7,802 nt of DNA, taken from contig CATIYU010000080.1 in the NCBI GenBank assembly GCA_949739085.1, forward strand, positions 1 through 7,802, written 5' to 3'. Made by a program: the position numbers and the translations under genes. Below, piece after piece: positions 1 to 6,047 of the stretch (position 1 is its first letter; each line of letters starts with the position of its first letter). The notes under the pieces were generated by a model that worked only from the letters and a program-made list of their open reading frames with translations, did not search any database and had not been told where the DNA came from. The DNA is from an uncultured Eubacteriales bacterium (GTDB taxonomy: Bacteria; Bacillota_A; Clostridia; Oscillospirales; Oscillospiraceae).

Positions 1-186
1 ATTATCGCCCGGGAGACGGTAAAGGCCATGCGCAAGGACGTGCTGGCCAAGTGCTACGGCGGCGACATTACCCGGAAGAAAAAGCTGCTGGAGAAGCAGA
101 AGGAGGGCAAGAAGAAGATGCGGAACCTGGGCAGCGTCCAGCTGCCCACCGAGGCGTTCATGGCGGTGCTGAAGCTGGATGAATAG
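1..186 (+). CDS. lepA: Elongation factor 4 (LepA), C-terminal end only
   Basis: The window opens inside this gene, and the last 61 codons are present up to TAG at 184-186. LepA is a ribosome-associated GTPase that back-translocates or remodels stalled ribosomes. The visible part is the LepA-specific C-terminal domain (LepA_C family). Its recognisable segment is [20 protein letters not shown], followed by a Lys/Arg-rich stretch, [12 protein letters not shown], and an AVLKLDE end. This basic tail is highly conserved in LepA and is absent from EF-G and TypA, which settles the identity. The GTPase and EF-G-like domains lie upstream of the window. The gene ends normally and is followed by an intrinsic terminator, so nothing downstream needs to be co-transcribed with it. 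Confidence 0.95.
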   Translation: MIARETVKAMRKDVLAKCYGGDITRKKKLLEKQKEGKKKMRNLGSVQLPTEAFMAVLKLDE

Positions 187-220
187 CGCGGCCCCCGTTT
201 TTCTCCGCGCATAGGGGCGG

Positions 221-267
221 GCCGGACGGCGTCTGATTTTTGCCGGACGCCGCCCGGCATTTTTATT
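221..267 (+). terminator. Intrinsic terminator of lepA
   Basis: A 13-bp inverted repeat has arms at 221-233 (GCCGGACGGCGTC) and 246-258, with one A-C mismatch and a loop of about 12 nt. It is followed directly by ATTTTTATTT. It lies 35 nt past the lepA stop, on the same strand. The GC-rich stem plus U-tract is the standard rho-independent layout. Confidence 0.85.
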
Positions 268-351
268 TCCTGCGGAGACGGGGCATAGTATATCTGCGGA
301 GCGCCGGGAACTGCGGCCGCGGAACGGCAAAAGGTTTGGTATCACAGGGAA

Positions 352-379
352 GTCCCGCCTGGCGGGACGGCGAAAGGAG
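352..379 (+). promoter_or_regulatory. Leader hairpin and ribosome binding site of the lipase gene
   Basis: GTCCCGC at 352-358 and GCGGGAC at 362-368 form a perfect 7-bp stem with a 3-nt loop. It ends 4 nt before the Shine-Dalgarno sequence AAAGGAG (373-379). There is no T-run after it, so it is not an ordinary terminator. It could stabilise the 5' end of the mRNA or affect ribosome access. The ribosome binding site is clear; a regulatory role for the hairpin is a guess. I found no convincing -35/-10 pair for this gene. A TAGTAT at 286-291 could be a weak -10 but has no good -35. Confidence 0.4.
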
Positions 380-391
380 CGGATTGTTTTG

Positions 392-1552
392 ATGAGAACA
401 AGAGGGGCTACCGCCCTGCTGCTGGCGTTGGCGCTGACAGCGGCGGTCCCGGCGGCGCAGAAGACGGCGGTGACCACCGGCACCGGTCTGCCGGACGCGC
501 CTGCGGCGGAGGTGGAGATCACCTGGGACGACGCCTGGTTTGCGGAGGACGCCGCCGCCTACCGCCACGAGCTGGCCCTTGCGGCCATGGCGCTCAGCGG
601 CGCGGCCTACGCTGGGACGGAGGAACAGCCCGCGTCCGCCGCCGCGCTGGAGCAGCTGGGCTTTGAGGAGGTCCGGTCCTTCCACCGGCATTCCGCGGAC
701 GCCGCCGCCTATACCTTCGGCGTGAAGCGGCTTGCCCTTCCGGAGGGCGGGACGGCGCTCCTGACGGCCATTGTCATCCGGGGGACCGGGGAGACCGTGG
801 AGTGGGCCGGGAATCTGAACCTGGGTCCCGGCGGCGGACACCAGGGGTTCACAGCGGCCCGGGACGAGCTGCTGAAGCATCTGGAGGCATACAGGAGCGG
901 CCTTCCGGCGGCGGAGAACACGAAATTTCTGGTCACCGGCCACAGCCGGGGCGGCGCGGTGGCCAACCTGACGGCGGCGCACCTGATGGACGCCGGTCTG
1001 GCGGCCGGGGAGGACGTATACGCCTACACCTTCGCCTCTCCCGCCGTCTCGGATGAGGCCGCCGGGGAGGGGTACGAAAATATTTTTAATATTGTAAACG
1101 GGGAGGACCTGGTCCCCTGCCTCCCTCTGGCCAAGTGGGGGTACGCCCGCTATGGGACCGACCTGCTTCTCCCCGCCCGGAGCAGCGACGGGTACCAGGA
1201 GGTTTTCGCCAAGATGGAGGGGCGCTACCGGGACCTGACGGGCCAGCCCTACGCCGTCTATCAGGACCCGGCGGCGGTCCAAAAGGCGGTCTCCGCCGTA
1301 GAGCGGCTGATTCCCGCCGTGTCTCCCGGGGACATGGAGCTGCTGTCCGCGCTGCTCGGCGGTGACTGGGAGAAATTCTCCGCCCTGGCGGGCCAGAATG
1401 GGACCCTGCTGATGGGCAGAAAGGCCCTGGCCCTGTCCGCCACGTTGGCGCCGCTGCTGCGCCGGGAGCGGGAGGCCGTGGTCTCCGCCCACTGCATGGC
1501 GGGCTATTTTTGCTGGCTCTCCGTGTGCGAACCCACGGCGGCGGGCCAGTAA
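392..1552 (+). CDS. Exported class 3 lipase/esterase (alpha/beta hydrolase)
   Basis: 386 residues from ATG 392. A TTG at 389 also fits the AAAGGAG site at 373-379, with a spacing of 9 instead of 12 nt. The N-terminus (two Arg, then an Ala/Leu-rich hydrophobic stretch to about residue 22) looks like a Sec signal peptide with cleavage near VPAA. The body matches the Lipase_3 (fungal lipase-like) fold. It has HQGF at 150-153, a VTGHSRGGAVAN nucleophile elbow with Ser185 in GHSRG, Asp239 in NGEDLVPCLP and His367 near the C-terminus. These three are the expected Ser-Asp-His triad in the expected order. The natural substrate cannot be read from sequence; triglycerides, phospholipids or other esters are possible. 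No anchor, LPXTG signal or C-terminal binding domain is seen, so release or loose surface retention is likely. The gene stands alone, with no partner foldase or lipid-uptake gene beside it. Confidence 0.85.
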   Translation: MRTRGATALLLALALTAAVPAAQKTAVTTGTGLPDAPAAEVEITWDDAWFAEDAAAYRHELALAAMALSGAAYAGTEEQPASAAALEQLGFEEVRSFHRHSADAAAYTFGVKRLALPEGGTALLTAIVIRGTGETVEWAGNLNLGPGGGHQGFTAARDELLKHLEAYRSGLPAAENTKFLVTGHSRGGAVANLTAAHLMDAGLAAGEDVYAYTFASPAVSDEAAGEGYENIFNIVNGEDLVPCLPLAKWGYARYGTDLLLPARSSDGYQEVFAKMEGRYRDLTGQPYAVYQDPAAVQKAVSAVERLIPAVSPGDMELLSALLGGDWEKFSALAGQNGTLLMGRKALALSATLAPLLRREREAVVSAHCMAGYFCWLSVCEPTAAGQ

Positions 1553-1614
1553 ACGGCGGGGCGCGGCCTATACAAAGCGTGCAGCCGCCGGGCGGACAAT
1601 GGAGAAAACAGTCG

Positions 1615-1636
1615 AATATTACATCTCTGTAACATT
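1615..1636. promoter_or_regulatory. Imperfect palindrome upstream of the ireB promoter (possible operator)
   Basis: TTACA (1619-1623) and TGTAA (1628-1632) are inverted around a TCTC spacer, and outer AAT/ATT arms extend the symmetry to 22 bp. The element ends 13 nt before the -35 box, where an activator or repressor could bind. No known regulator can be assigned. TACA/TGTA half-sites recall BlaI/MecI operators, but the spacing (4 nt instead of 2) does not match those. Confidence 0.3.
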
Positions 1637-1649
1637 CTGACATTTTCTC

Positions 1650-1678
1650 TTTACATATGGGGCAAAATTGAGTATACT
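1650..1678 (+). promoter_or_regulatory. Sigma-A promoter of ireB
   Basis: A -35 box TTTACA (1650-1655) and a -10 box TATACT (1673-1678) are separated by exactly 17 nt, in a locally AT-rich stretch within GC-rich surroundings. The predicted transcription start is about 1685. This rules out an ATG at 1691 as the translation start and supports GTG 1709. Confidence 0.75.
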
Positions 1679-1708
1679 AAAGAGGAAACTATGAGGGGTG
1701 GTGCGGAA

Positions 1709-1954
1709 GTGGACGATTTTACCCGTAAATTTGATTTCGCTGGCGATCAGGACGCGGAAATCCATCGCATCATGCTGACCGTATATCAGGCGCTGGAGGA
1801 AAAGGGCTACAACCCAATCAACCAGATTGTGGGGTATATTCTCTCGGAGGACCCCACATATATTACCAATCACAACCAGGCCCGCACCCTGATTCGTAAG
1901 GTTGACCGCGATGAGCTCCTGCAAATTCTGGTCAGGGACTACCTGACGAAATAG
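1709..1954 (+). CDS. ireB: IreB family regulator (UPF0297)
   Basis: 81 residues from GTG 1709. The start is chosen because the promoter would begin the transcript at about 1685 and AGGGGTGG (1694-1701) sits 7 nt upstream; an in-frame ATG at 1691 would leave no room for a ribosome site. The family core is unmistakable: [20 protein letters not shown], then SEDPTYIT and [16 protein letters not shown]. In Enterococcus faecalis, IreB is a small cytoplasmic substrate of the Ser/Thr kinase IreK and a negative regulator of cephalosporin resistance, modified on N-terminal threonines. Here Thr5, just before RKFDF, aligns with the conserved N-terminal Thr of homologues; a second nearby Thr is not present. 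In many Firmicutes this gene heads an operon with ruvX and a DUF1292 gene. Here a terminator follows at once, so it is monocistronic. Confidence 0.92.
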   Translation: MDDFTRKFDFAGDQDAEIHRIMLTVYQALEEKGYNPINQIVGYILSEDPTYITNHNQARTLIRKVDRDELLQILVRDYLTK

Positions 1955-1965
1955 GTGGACGCACA

Positions 1966-2000
1966 GCCGCCCCCGGGTTCTCCCGGGGGCGGCTTCCTGT
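1966..2000 (+). terminator. Intrinsic terminator of ireB
   Basis: A perfect 12-bp GC-rich stem (GCCGCCCCCGGG at 1966-1977, complement at 1982-1993) has a 4-nt loop and is followed by a short T-rich tail (TTCCTGT). It starts 11 nt after the ireB stop codon. The tail is weak but the stem is very strong. Confidence 0.75.
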
Positions 2001-2064
2001 AAACCAAGGGCCGGGCTCCAGGGGGAGCCGCGCCGCCATCACCCTGGACGGGCGCGGGGCGGAA

Positions 2065-2094
2065 TTGACAAGTTCCGGCAATTTATTGTATAAT
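2065..2094 (+). promoter_or_regulatory. Consensus sigma-A promoter of the Sel1-pxpABC-hutD block
   Basis: A perfect -35 TTGACA (2065-2070) and a perfect -10 TATAAT (2089-2094) are 18 nt apart, predicting transcription start near 2101. Both hexamers match consensus at every base, which suggests strong or constitutive expression. No further promoter or terminator is evident before 5955. The TTG of the -35 box can be misread as a start codon in frame with the Sel1 gene, but it lies upstream of the transcript. Confidence 0.85.
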
Positions 2095-2130
2095 AAACGC
2101 CGCGCGAGAAAGATCGAGAGGTGGAAAAGC

Positions 2131-2964
2131 GTGCTGAAGGACTACGTGACAAAAACATTGGCCTTCCTGCAAATGCCGGGCAAAGCCCAGAGAGCCCAGG
2201 GAAAGCAGGGGCCGTCCCCGGCGGGGAGGCAGGAGGAAAATCCTGTCCCGGAGAGCGGGGCGGCTGAGACGGCTGTAGAGACGGATTTTGACCCGGAGGC
2301 GCTGTTCGCGGACCCCACCGCCCTAGAGGAGCGTTCAGAGGCGTCCCCGGCGGAGGCTCAGGAAGAACCCTCGGAAGAGGGCCTGGAAGAGACCCTGGAA
2401 GAGCCACCGGTGGAGACTCCGGCGGAGGACCTGGAAACGGCTACAGAAGCGCCCCCTTTGGAAAACTCGGAAGAGGCCCCGGCGGAAGATCTGGCGGAGA
2501 CCGTACCGGGCCAGGCCAGCTTTGAGGAGGGGCTCCGCTCCTGCGAGAGCCGGAACTATCCCCAGGCGCTGGAGGCGTTTACCCAGGCCGCCGGGCTGGG
2601 CCATATGCAGGCCCAGTTCCTGTGCGGGCAGATGTACCAGCAGGGCGTTGCCGCCGGGCCAGACCACAAGCAGGCGTTGGCCTGGTACAAGCGGGCCGCC
2701 AAGCAGGGCTTTATGGAGGCCCAGCTGGCCTGCGGGGCGATGTATGAGGAGGGCCGCGGCACGGCGGTGAATATGAAGCGTGCGCTGGGCTGGTACGAGC
2801 AGGCGGCGCGGCAGGGGTCCCTTAAAGCCCAGCTGAAGTGCGGGCGTATGTACTTCTGCGGTCGGGCGGAGACGCGCAACCCCAAAAAGGCCCGTTACTG
2901 GCTGGAAATCGCGGCGGAGAGCGGAAGCGAGGAGGCCCGGCAGCTGCTCAGCCAGCGGTTTTGA
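2131..2964 (+). CDS. Cytoplasmic Sel1-repeat protein with acidic linker
   Basis: 277 residues from GTG 2131, which has GAGAGGTGG (2116-2124) 6 nt upstream. An earlier in-frame TTG at 2065 is the promoter -35 box and is rejected. Three parts are visible. Residues 1-30 are a short basic N-terminus, residues about 35-128 a low-complexity Glu/Pro/Ala-rich acidic linker, and residues about 129-277 a run of four Sel1-like (TPR-related) helical repeats. The repeats read NYPQALEAFTQAAGLGHMQAQ, then HKQALAWYKRAAKQG, MKRALGWYEQAARQG and PKKARYWLEIAAESG. The first three carry a Cys in the same place (residues 165, 201 and 237, exactly 36 apart), where the family usually has Leu. There is no signal peptide or membrane helix. 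Sel1 proteins usually act as protein-binding scaffolds; the partner is unknown. The stop lies 25 nt before pxpA and no terminator intervenes, so co-transcription with the 5-oxoprolinase genes is likely. Confidence 0.8.
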   Translation: MLKDYVTKTLAFLQMPGKAQRAQGKQGPSPAGRQEENPVPESGAAETAVETDFDPEALFADPTALEERSEASPAEAQEEPSEEGLEETLEEPPVETPAEDLETATEAPPLENSEEAPAEDLAETVPGQASFEEGLRSCESRNYPQALEAFTQAAGLGHMQAQFLCGQMYQQGVAAGPDHKQALAWYKRAAKQGFMEAQLACGAMYEEGRGTAVNMKRALGWYEQAARQGSLKAQLKCGRMYFCGRAETRNPKKARYWLEIAAESGSEEARQLLSQRF

Positions 2965-2989
2965 GGCGGCGGATGAAGGAGGAGAAGGA

Positions 2990-3769
2990 ATGAGCGCTAG
3001 GATTGATTTGAACGCCGACCTGGGCGAGGGCTTCGGTGTGTACGAATACGGAGCGGACCGGGAGCTGCTGCCCCTGGTGACCTCCGCTAATATCGCCTGC
3101 GGCTGGCACGGGGGCGACCCCGGGTCCATGCGGCGGGCGGCGGCGCTGGCCCGGGAAAACGGCGTGACCATAGGGGCCCACCCCGGCTATCCGGACCGCA
3201 TGGGCTTTGGCCGCCGGTACCTGGCCATGCCGCCCCGGGAGGTGGCGGACGCCCTCCTGTACCAGATTGGCGCTCTGGACGGCGTCTGCCGGGCCGAGGG
3301 GACAGCGGTGGCCTACGTGAAGCCCCACGGGGCCCTCTACAATGCCGCCGTCAAGGACGCCGCGCTGGCGGAGGCGGTGGCGCTGGCTGTGCGGGATTAC
3401 TCCAGGGACCTGGTCCTTCTGGCCCCGGCGGGCAGCGCCATGGCCCAGGCAGCGGCGGCGGCGGGTCTGCCCCTGGCCCGGGAGTTCTTCGCGGACAGAG
3501 GCTACCAGTCCGGCGGCTCGCTGGTTCCCCGTGGGGAGCCGGGGGCGGTGATCTCCGACCCGGACCTGGTCTGCCAGCGGGTCCTGCGGGCGGTGCGGGA
3601 GGGGGTGGTGGAGACAGTGACCGGCGAGACTGTGCCGGTGGAGCTGGACTCCATCTGCCTCCACGGAGATAACCCCGCTGCCGCCGCCCTGGCCCGCCGC
3701 ATTCGGGACGCCCTGGTGGCTGGCGGCGTGGTCCTCAAGCCCTTTGCGGGGAACTGCCATGGACGCTGA
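2990..3769 (+). CDS. pxpA: 5-oxoprolinase subunit PxpA (LamB/YcsF family)
   Basis: 259 residues from ATG 2990, with AAGGAGGAG (2976-2984) 5 nt upstream. PxpA is the subunit that, with PxpB and PxpC, hydrolyses 5-oxoproline (pyroglutamate) to glutamate using ATP. LamB/YcsF hallmarks are all present: IDLNADLGEGFG (5-16), SANIACGWHGGDP (32-44), IGAHPGYPDRMGFGRR (61-76), YVKPHGALYN (109-118), FADRGY (167-172) and SICLHGDNP (221-229). Length is normal for the family. The conserved Asp and His residues in these motifs line the putative active site. It is cytoplasmic. The end overlaps pxpB by 11 nt, indicating translational coupling. Older annotations call this family lactam utilisation protein. Confidence 0.94.
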   Translation: MSARIDLNADLGEGFGVYEYGADRELLPLVTSANIACGWHGGDPGSMRRAAALARENGVTIGAHPGYPDRMGFGRRYLAMPPREVADALLYQIGALDGVCRAEGTAVAYVKPHGALYNAAVKDAALAEAVALAVRDYSRDLVLLAPAGSAMAQAAAAAGLPLAREFFADRGYQSGGSLVPRGEPGAVISDPDLVCQRVLRAVREGVVETVTGETVPVELDSICLHGDNPAAAALARRIRDALVAGGVVLKPFAGNCHGR

Positions 3770-4439
3770 ATTTACCCTGGTCCCCCAGGGGGACCGGGCG
3801 GTGAGCGCTGTATTTCCCGACGAGATCTCCGAGGCGGTCAACCGCCGGGTGCTGGCCCTGTGCGCGGCCATAGACGCCGCCCGCCTCTCCGGGATTGTCA
3901 ACTGCGTCCCCGCCTACCACACCCTTCTGGTGGAATACGACCCCCTGCTCATGACCTATGGCCAGGCGGCGGACCTTTTGCGAAACATCCCCTTCCAAGC
4001 CGGAACAGAGGCGGCGGGGCGGACGGTTAGGCTGCCGGTCTGCTACGGCGGCGGGTTCGGCCCGGACCTGGAGGAGGTGGCCGCCCACGGGGGCCTCTCC
4101 CCAGAGGAGTTGGTTGCCCGCCATGCGGCGGGGGCCTACCGGGTGTATATGCTGGGGTTCCGGCCCGGGGTCCCCCACCTGGGCGGGCTGGACCCCCGCC
4201 TGGCCACCCCCCGGAAGGCCACGCCCCGCCTCCGCATTGAGCCGGGCAGCGTGGGCATCGCCGGGGAGCAGACCGGCGTATACCCGGAGGCGTCCCCCGG
4301 CGGGTGGAACATCATCGGCAGAACGCCCCTGAAGCTGTATCAGGGCCAGTCCCTGCTGCGCCCGGGGGATACGCTGCGGTTTGTGCCGGTGTCCCGGGAG
4401 GAGTACGAGGATATTTTGGCCGGGAGGACAGTATGGTAG
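3759..4439 (+). CDS. pxpB: 5-oxoprolinase subunit PxpB (KipI-like)
   Basis: 226 residues from ATG 3759, which lies inside the end of pxpA and has GCGGGGA (3746-3752) 6 nt upstream. An in-frame TTG at 3744 is less likely. PxpB and PxpC together resemble the two halves of an allophanate-hydrolase/carboxyltransferase-type domain and form the ATP-using part of 5-oxoprolinase. Visible motifs: GDRAV near residue 11, VEYDPLL (58-64), PVCYGGGFGPDL (93-104), GFRPGVPHLGGLDPRLATPR (133-152), GSVGIAGEQTGVYP (163-176), SPGGWNIIGRTP (179-190) and PGD near 202. The GFxPGFPYLGG element is slightly altered (Val and His replace Phe and Tyr). In Bacillus subtilis a homologue (KipI) also inhibits sporulation kinase KinA. 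Here the flanking pxpA and pxpC favour the enzyme role. Confidence 0.93.
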   Translation: MDAEFTLVPQGDRAVSAVFPDEISEAVNRRVLALCAAIDAARLSGIVNCVPAYHTLLVEYDPLLMTYGQAADLLRNIPFQAGTEAAGRTVRLPVCYGGGFGPDLEEVAAHGGLSPEELVARHAAGAYRVYMLGFRPGVPHLGGLDPRLATPRKATPRLRIEPGSVGIAGEQTGVYPEASPGGWNIIGRTPLKLYQGQSLLRPGDTLRFVPVSREEYEDILAGRTVW

Positions 4440-5347
4440 AGATGACAGACAAGGGATTTTTCACCCTGGCCGTGTCCGGAGAGCGGCACGGCCAGGAGCG
4501 CTTCGGCGTGCCCAGCGTGGGACCCCTGGACCGGTGCCGGTTCCTCCTGGCCAACCGTCTGGTAGGGAACCCGGACGCCGCAGGGGCCCTGGAGGCGGCC
4601 ATGGTTCTGCCCAGCCTCCGGTTCCGGGACAGCCGGACCGTGGCGGCGGCGGGGGGGCCCTGCCGCCTCAGACTGCTGCGGGAGGGGCGGGAGAGGCCGG
4701 TTCCCGTGGGGGAGGCCGTGGCGGTCCGGGCCGGAGACCAGCTTCTGGGCGGCCCCCTGGGGGCGGGGTGCCGGGCCTATATCGCTATATCCGGCGGAAT
4801 CCAGGGGGCCGCCTGCACGCCTCTGAGCGCCGGGGATGTTCTCCCGTTGGGTCCGGCGGGGGCCCCGGCTTTGGGAAGGATGGCATGGGAGCCTCTGGCC
4901 CTGCCGGGAAAGGAGGCGGTTCTGCGGGTCCTGGAGGGGGTCCACGCCGGGCACTTTGCCCCCGAGGGGCTGGCGGCCTTTTACGGCGGGCCCTACGCCT
5001 GCTCCCCTCAGAGCGACCGCATGGGCGTCCGCTTTTCTGGAGAGACCATCGCCTTCGCTCCCGGGCGGGACGGCAACATCCTCTCCGAGGGGACGCTGCC
5101 CGGGGATATTCAGGTCACCTCCGCCGGACAGCCCATCCTCATGTTGGAGGGCTGCCAGACCGTGGGGGGCTACGCCAAAATCGGCCATGTAATCACCGCC
5201 GACCTGCCCGCCGCCGCTCAGCTCCTGCCAGGGGCCCGGGTGAGGTTCCAACCGGTGACCCTGCCCGAGGCCCAGGCCGCCTGGCGGAAGCTGTGGTATC
5301 AAATGAACCGCTGCATTGCGGCGGGAGACGAGAGAGATTTGCCATGA
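4433..5347 (+). CDS. pxpC: 5-oxoprolinase subunit PxpC (KipA-like), divergent
   Basis: 304 residues from ATG 4433, overlapping the pxpB stop by 7 nt, with GGGAGGA at 4422-4428. ATG 4442 is a possible alternative. The CT_A_B family signature is clear in most places: FGVPSVGPLD (24-33), LLANRLVGN (38-46), AYIAISGGI (115-123), SDRMGVRFSG (194-203), ILSEGTLPGDIQV (216-228), GQPILML (232-238), QTVGGYAKIGHVITADLP (242-259) and PGARVRF (266-272). Two usual elements are missing. The N-terminal VQDxGR is replaced by AVSGERHG (13-20), and the GSRSTY...GGxxGRxL loop that normally follows SGGI is almost absent, so the chain goes straight from SGGI to PLSAGDVLPLG. Total length is still near normal. It probably works with PxpA and PxpB, but its chemistry may be altered. 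Confidence 0.9.
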   Translation: MVEMTDKGFFTLAVSGERHGQERFGVPSVGPLDRCRFLLANRLVGNPDAAGALEAAMVLPSLRFRDSRTVAAAGGPCRLRLLREGRERPVPVGEAVAVRAGDQLLGGPLGAGCRAYIAISGGIQGAACTPLSAGDVLPLGPAGAPALGRMAWEPLALPGKEAVLRVLEGVHAGHFAPEGLAAFYGGPYACSPQSDRMGVRFSGETIAFAPGRDGNILSEGTLPGDIQVTSAGQPILMLEGCQTVGGYAKIGHVITADLPAAAQLLPGARVRFQPVTLPEAQAAWRKLWYQMNRCIAAGDERDLP

Positions 5348-5955
5348 TTCATCTGACAGAGGACCGCTATACCGTCAGCCGCTGGTCCGGCGGCGCTACC
5401 ACCCAAATCGCCATCATGCCCCCGGATGCCGCCTATCAGGACCGGGACTTCCTCTGGCGGGTCAGCTCCGCCACTGTGGAGGATGGGGAGAGCGAATTTA
5501 CCCCCCTCCCGGACTACAACCGCTGGATTCTCCTGCTGGATGGGGCCATTGATCTGACCCACGGCGGGGGCGGACCCCTCCGCCTGGAGCCCTATGAGCC
5601 CCACGCCTTCGACGGCGGCGAACATACCCGCTCCCGGGGCCGCTGCACGGACTTCAACCTCATGCTGCGCAAGGGGAAATGCGCCGGGACCCTGCGGGCC
5701 GTCCAGTTCTCCGGCCCCGGCTGCCGGGAGCTCCCCCTTGAGACGTCCCCCAATCCGGACCAGCCGGAGCGGGCGGCGCTCCTCTACTGCGGCAGCGGCG
5801 GCGGTCTGGTGGAGGCTGGGGAGGAGCTGGTCCGGCTGGCCCCCGGGGAGAGCGCCCTCCTTCTGGGCGCGTCCTACCCGGCGCTGCGGCTGACCGTCCA
5901 GAGTCCCGCCAGCTTCGCCCTGGCGGAGGTGTGGTACGCCGCGCCGGAGAAATAG
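5344..5955 (+). CDS. HutD/Ves family cupin protein, coupled to pxpC
   Basis: 203 residues from ATG 5344. The ATGA overlap with the pxpC stop makes translational coupling almost certain. HutD-family features are plain: WSGGATTQIAIMP (14-26, usually WKNGGGTTREIA), FLWRVSSATVEDGESEF (36-52, usually FDWRxSxAxVxxxGPFS), NRWILLLDG (59-67), HAFDGG (87-92) and TDFNLMLRKG (102-111). HutD proteins are small bicupins without a firmly assigned activity. They are best known from histidine-utilisation loci, where a ligand-binding or protective role has been suggested, and as Ves in Escherichia coli. No hut gene is visible here. Placement as the last gene of a 5-oxoprolinase operon suggests it binds a glutamate derivative, or tunes the pathway; that is inference. 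I leave the symbol empty because neither hutD nor ves fits the context. Confidence 0.88.
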   Translation: MIHLTEDRYTVSRWSGGATTQIAIMPPDAAYQDRDFLWRVSSATVEDGESEFTPLPDYNRWILLLDGAIDLTHGGGGPLRLEPYEPHAFDGGEHTRSRGRCTDFNLMLRKGKCAGTLRAVQFSGPGCRELPLETSPNPDQPERAALLYCGSGGGLVEAGEELVRLAPGESALLLGASYPALRLTVQSPASFALAEVWYAAPEK

Positions 5956-5986
5956 GGGCGATATGCCGGTTTTCCCGTTTTTTCTG

Positions 5987-6015
5987 TTGTCATGGGGCGG
6001 GTTTTGTGGTAAAGT
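5987..6015 (+). promoter_or_regulatory. Sigma-A promoter of the coiled-coil gene
   Basis: TTGTCA (5987-5992) and TAAAGT (6010-6015) are 17 nt apart, predicting transcription start near 6022. That is before the AAGGAG/GGGAG ribosome-site region (6028-6040) and ATG 6048. No terminator with a good stem separates this from hutD, so some read-through from the operon is possible. Confidence 0.65.
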
Positions 6016-6047
6016 GTGGAGAGAATGAAGGAGATGGGAGTGTACAT

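Noticed and set aside
263..1492. Long - strand open frame opposite the lipase gene
   Set aside because: It is a GC-rich shadow with a composition unlike a folded protein, and the + strand frame has a signal peptide and a complete catalytic triad.
1691..1708. ATG 1691 as the ireB start
   Set aside because: Predicted transcription begins near 1685, leaving no ribosome site, and the added residues (MRGGAE) are encoded by what looks like the real Shine-Dalgarno region.
2065..2130. TTG 2065 as the start of the Sel1-repeat gene, adding 22 residues
   Set aside because: The TTG is the first part of the -35 box TTGACA and the added codons span the -10 TATAAT. GTG 2131 has a proper ribosome site and lies after the predicted transcript start.
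4381..5343. Long + strand open frame running out of frame through pxpC into the HutD gene, suggesting a large fusion protein
   Set aside because: The part over pxpC is a Gly/Arg/Pro-rich shadow typical of GC-rich DNA. Only the portion from 5344 has family motifs, and pxpC in its own frame is clearly conserved.
3759..5347. PxpB/PxpC as urea carboxylase/allophanate hydrolase subunits or as the KipI/KipA sporulation regulators
   Set aside because: No biotin carboxylase, biotin carrier or allophanate amidase is nearby, and the immediate coupling to a full-length pxpA points to 5-oxoprolinase.
5956..5986. Terminator after the HutD gene (T-run at 5978-5983)
   Set aside because: No stem of more than about four base pairs precedes the T-run.
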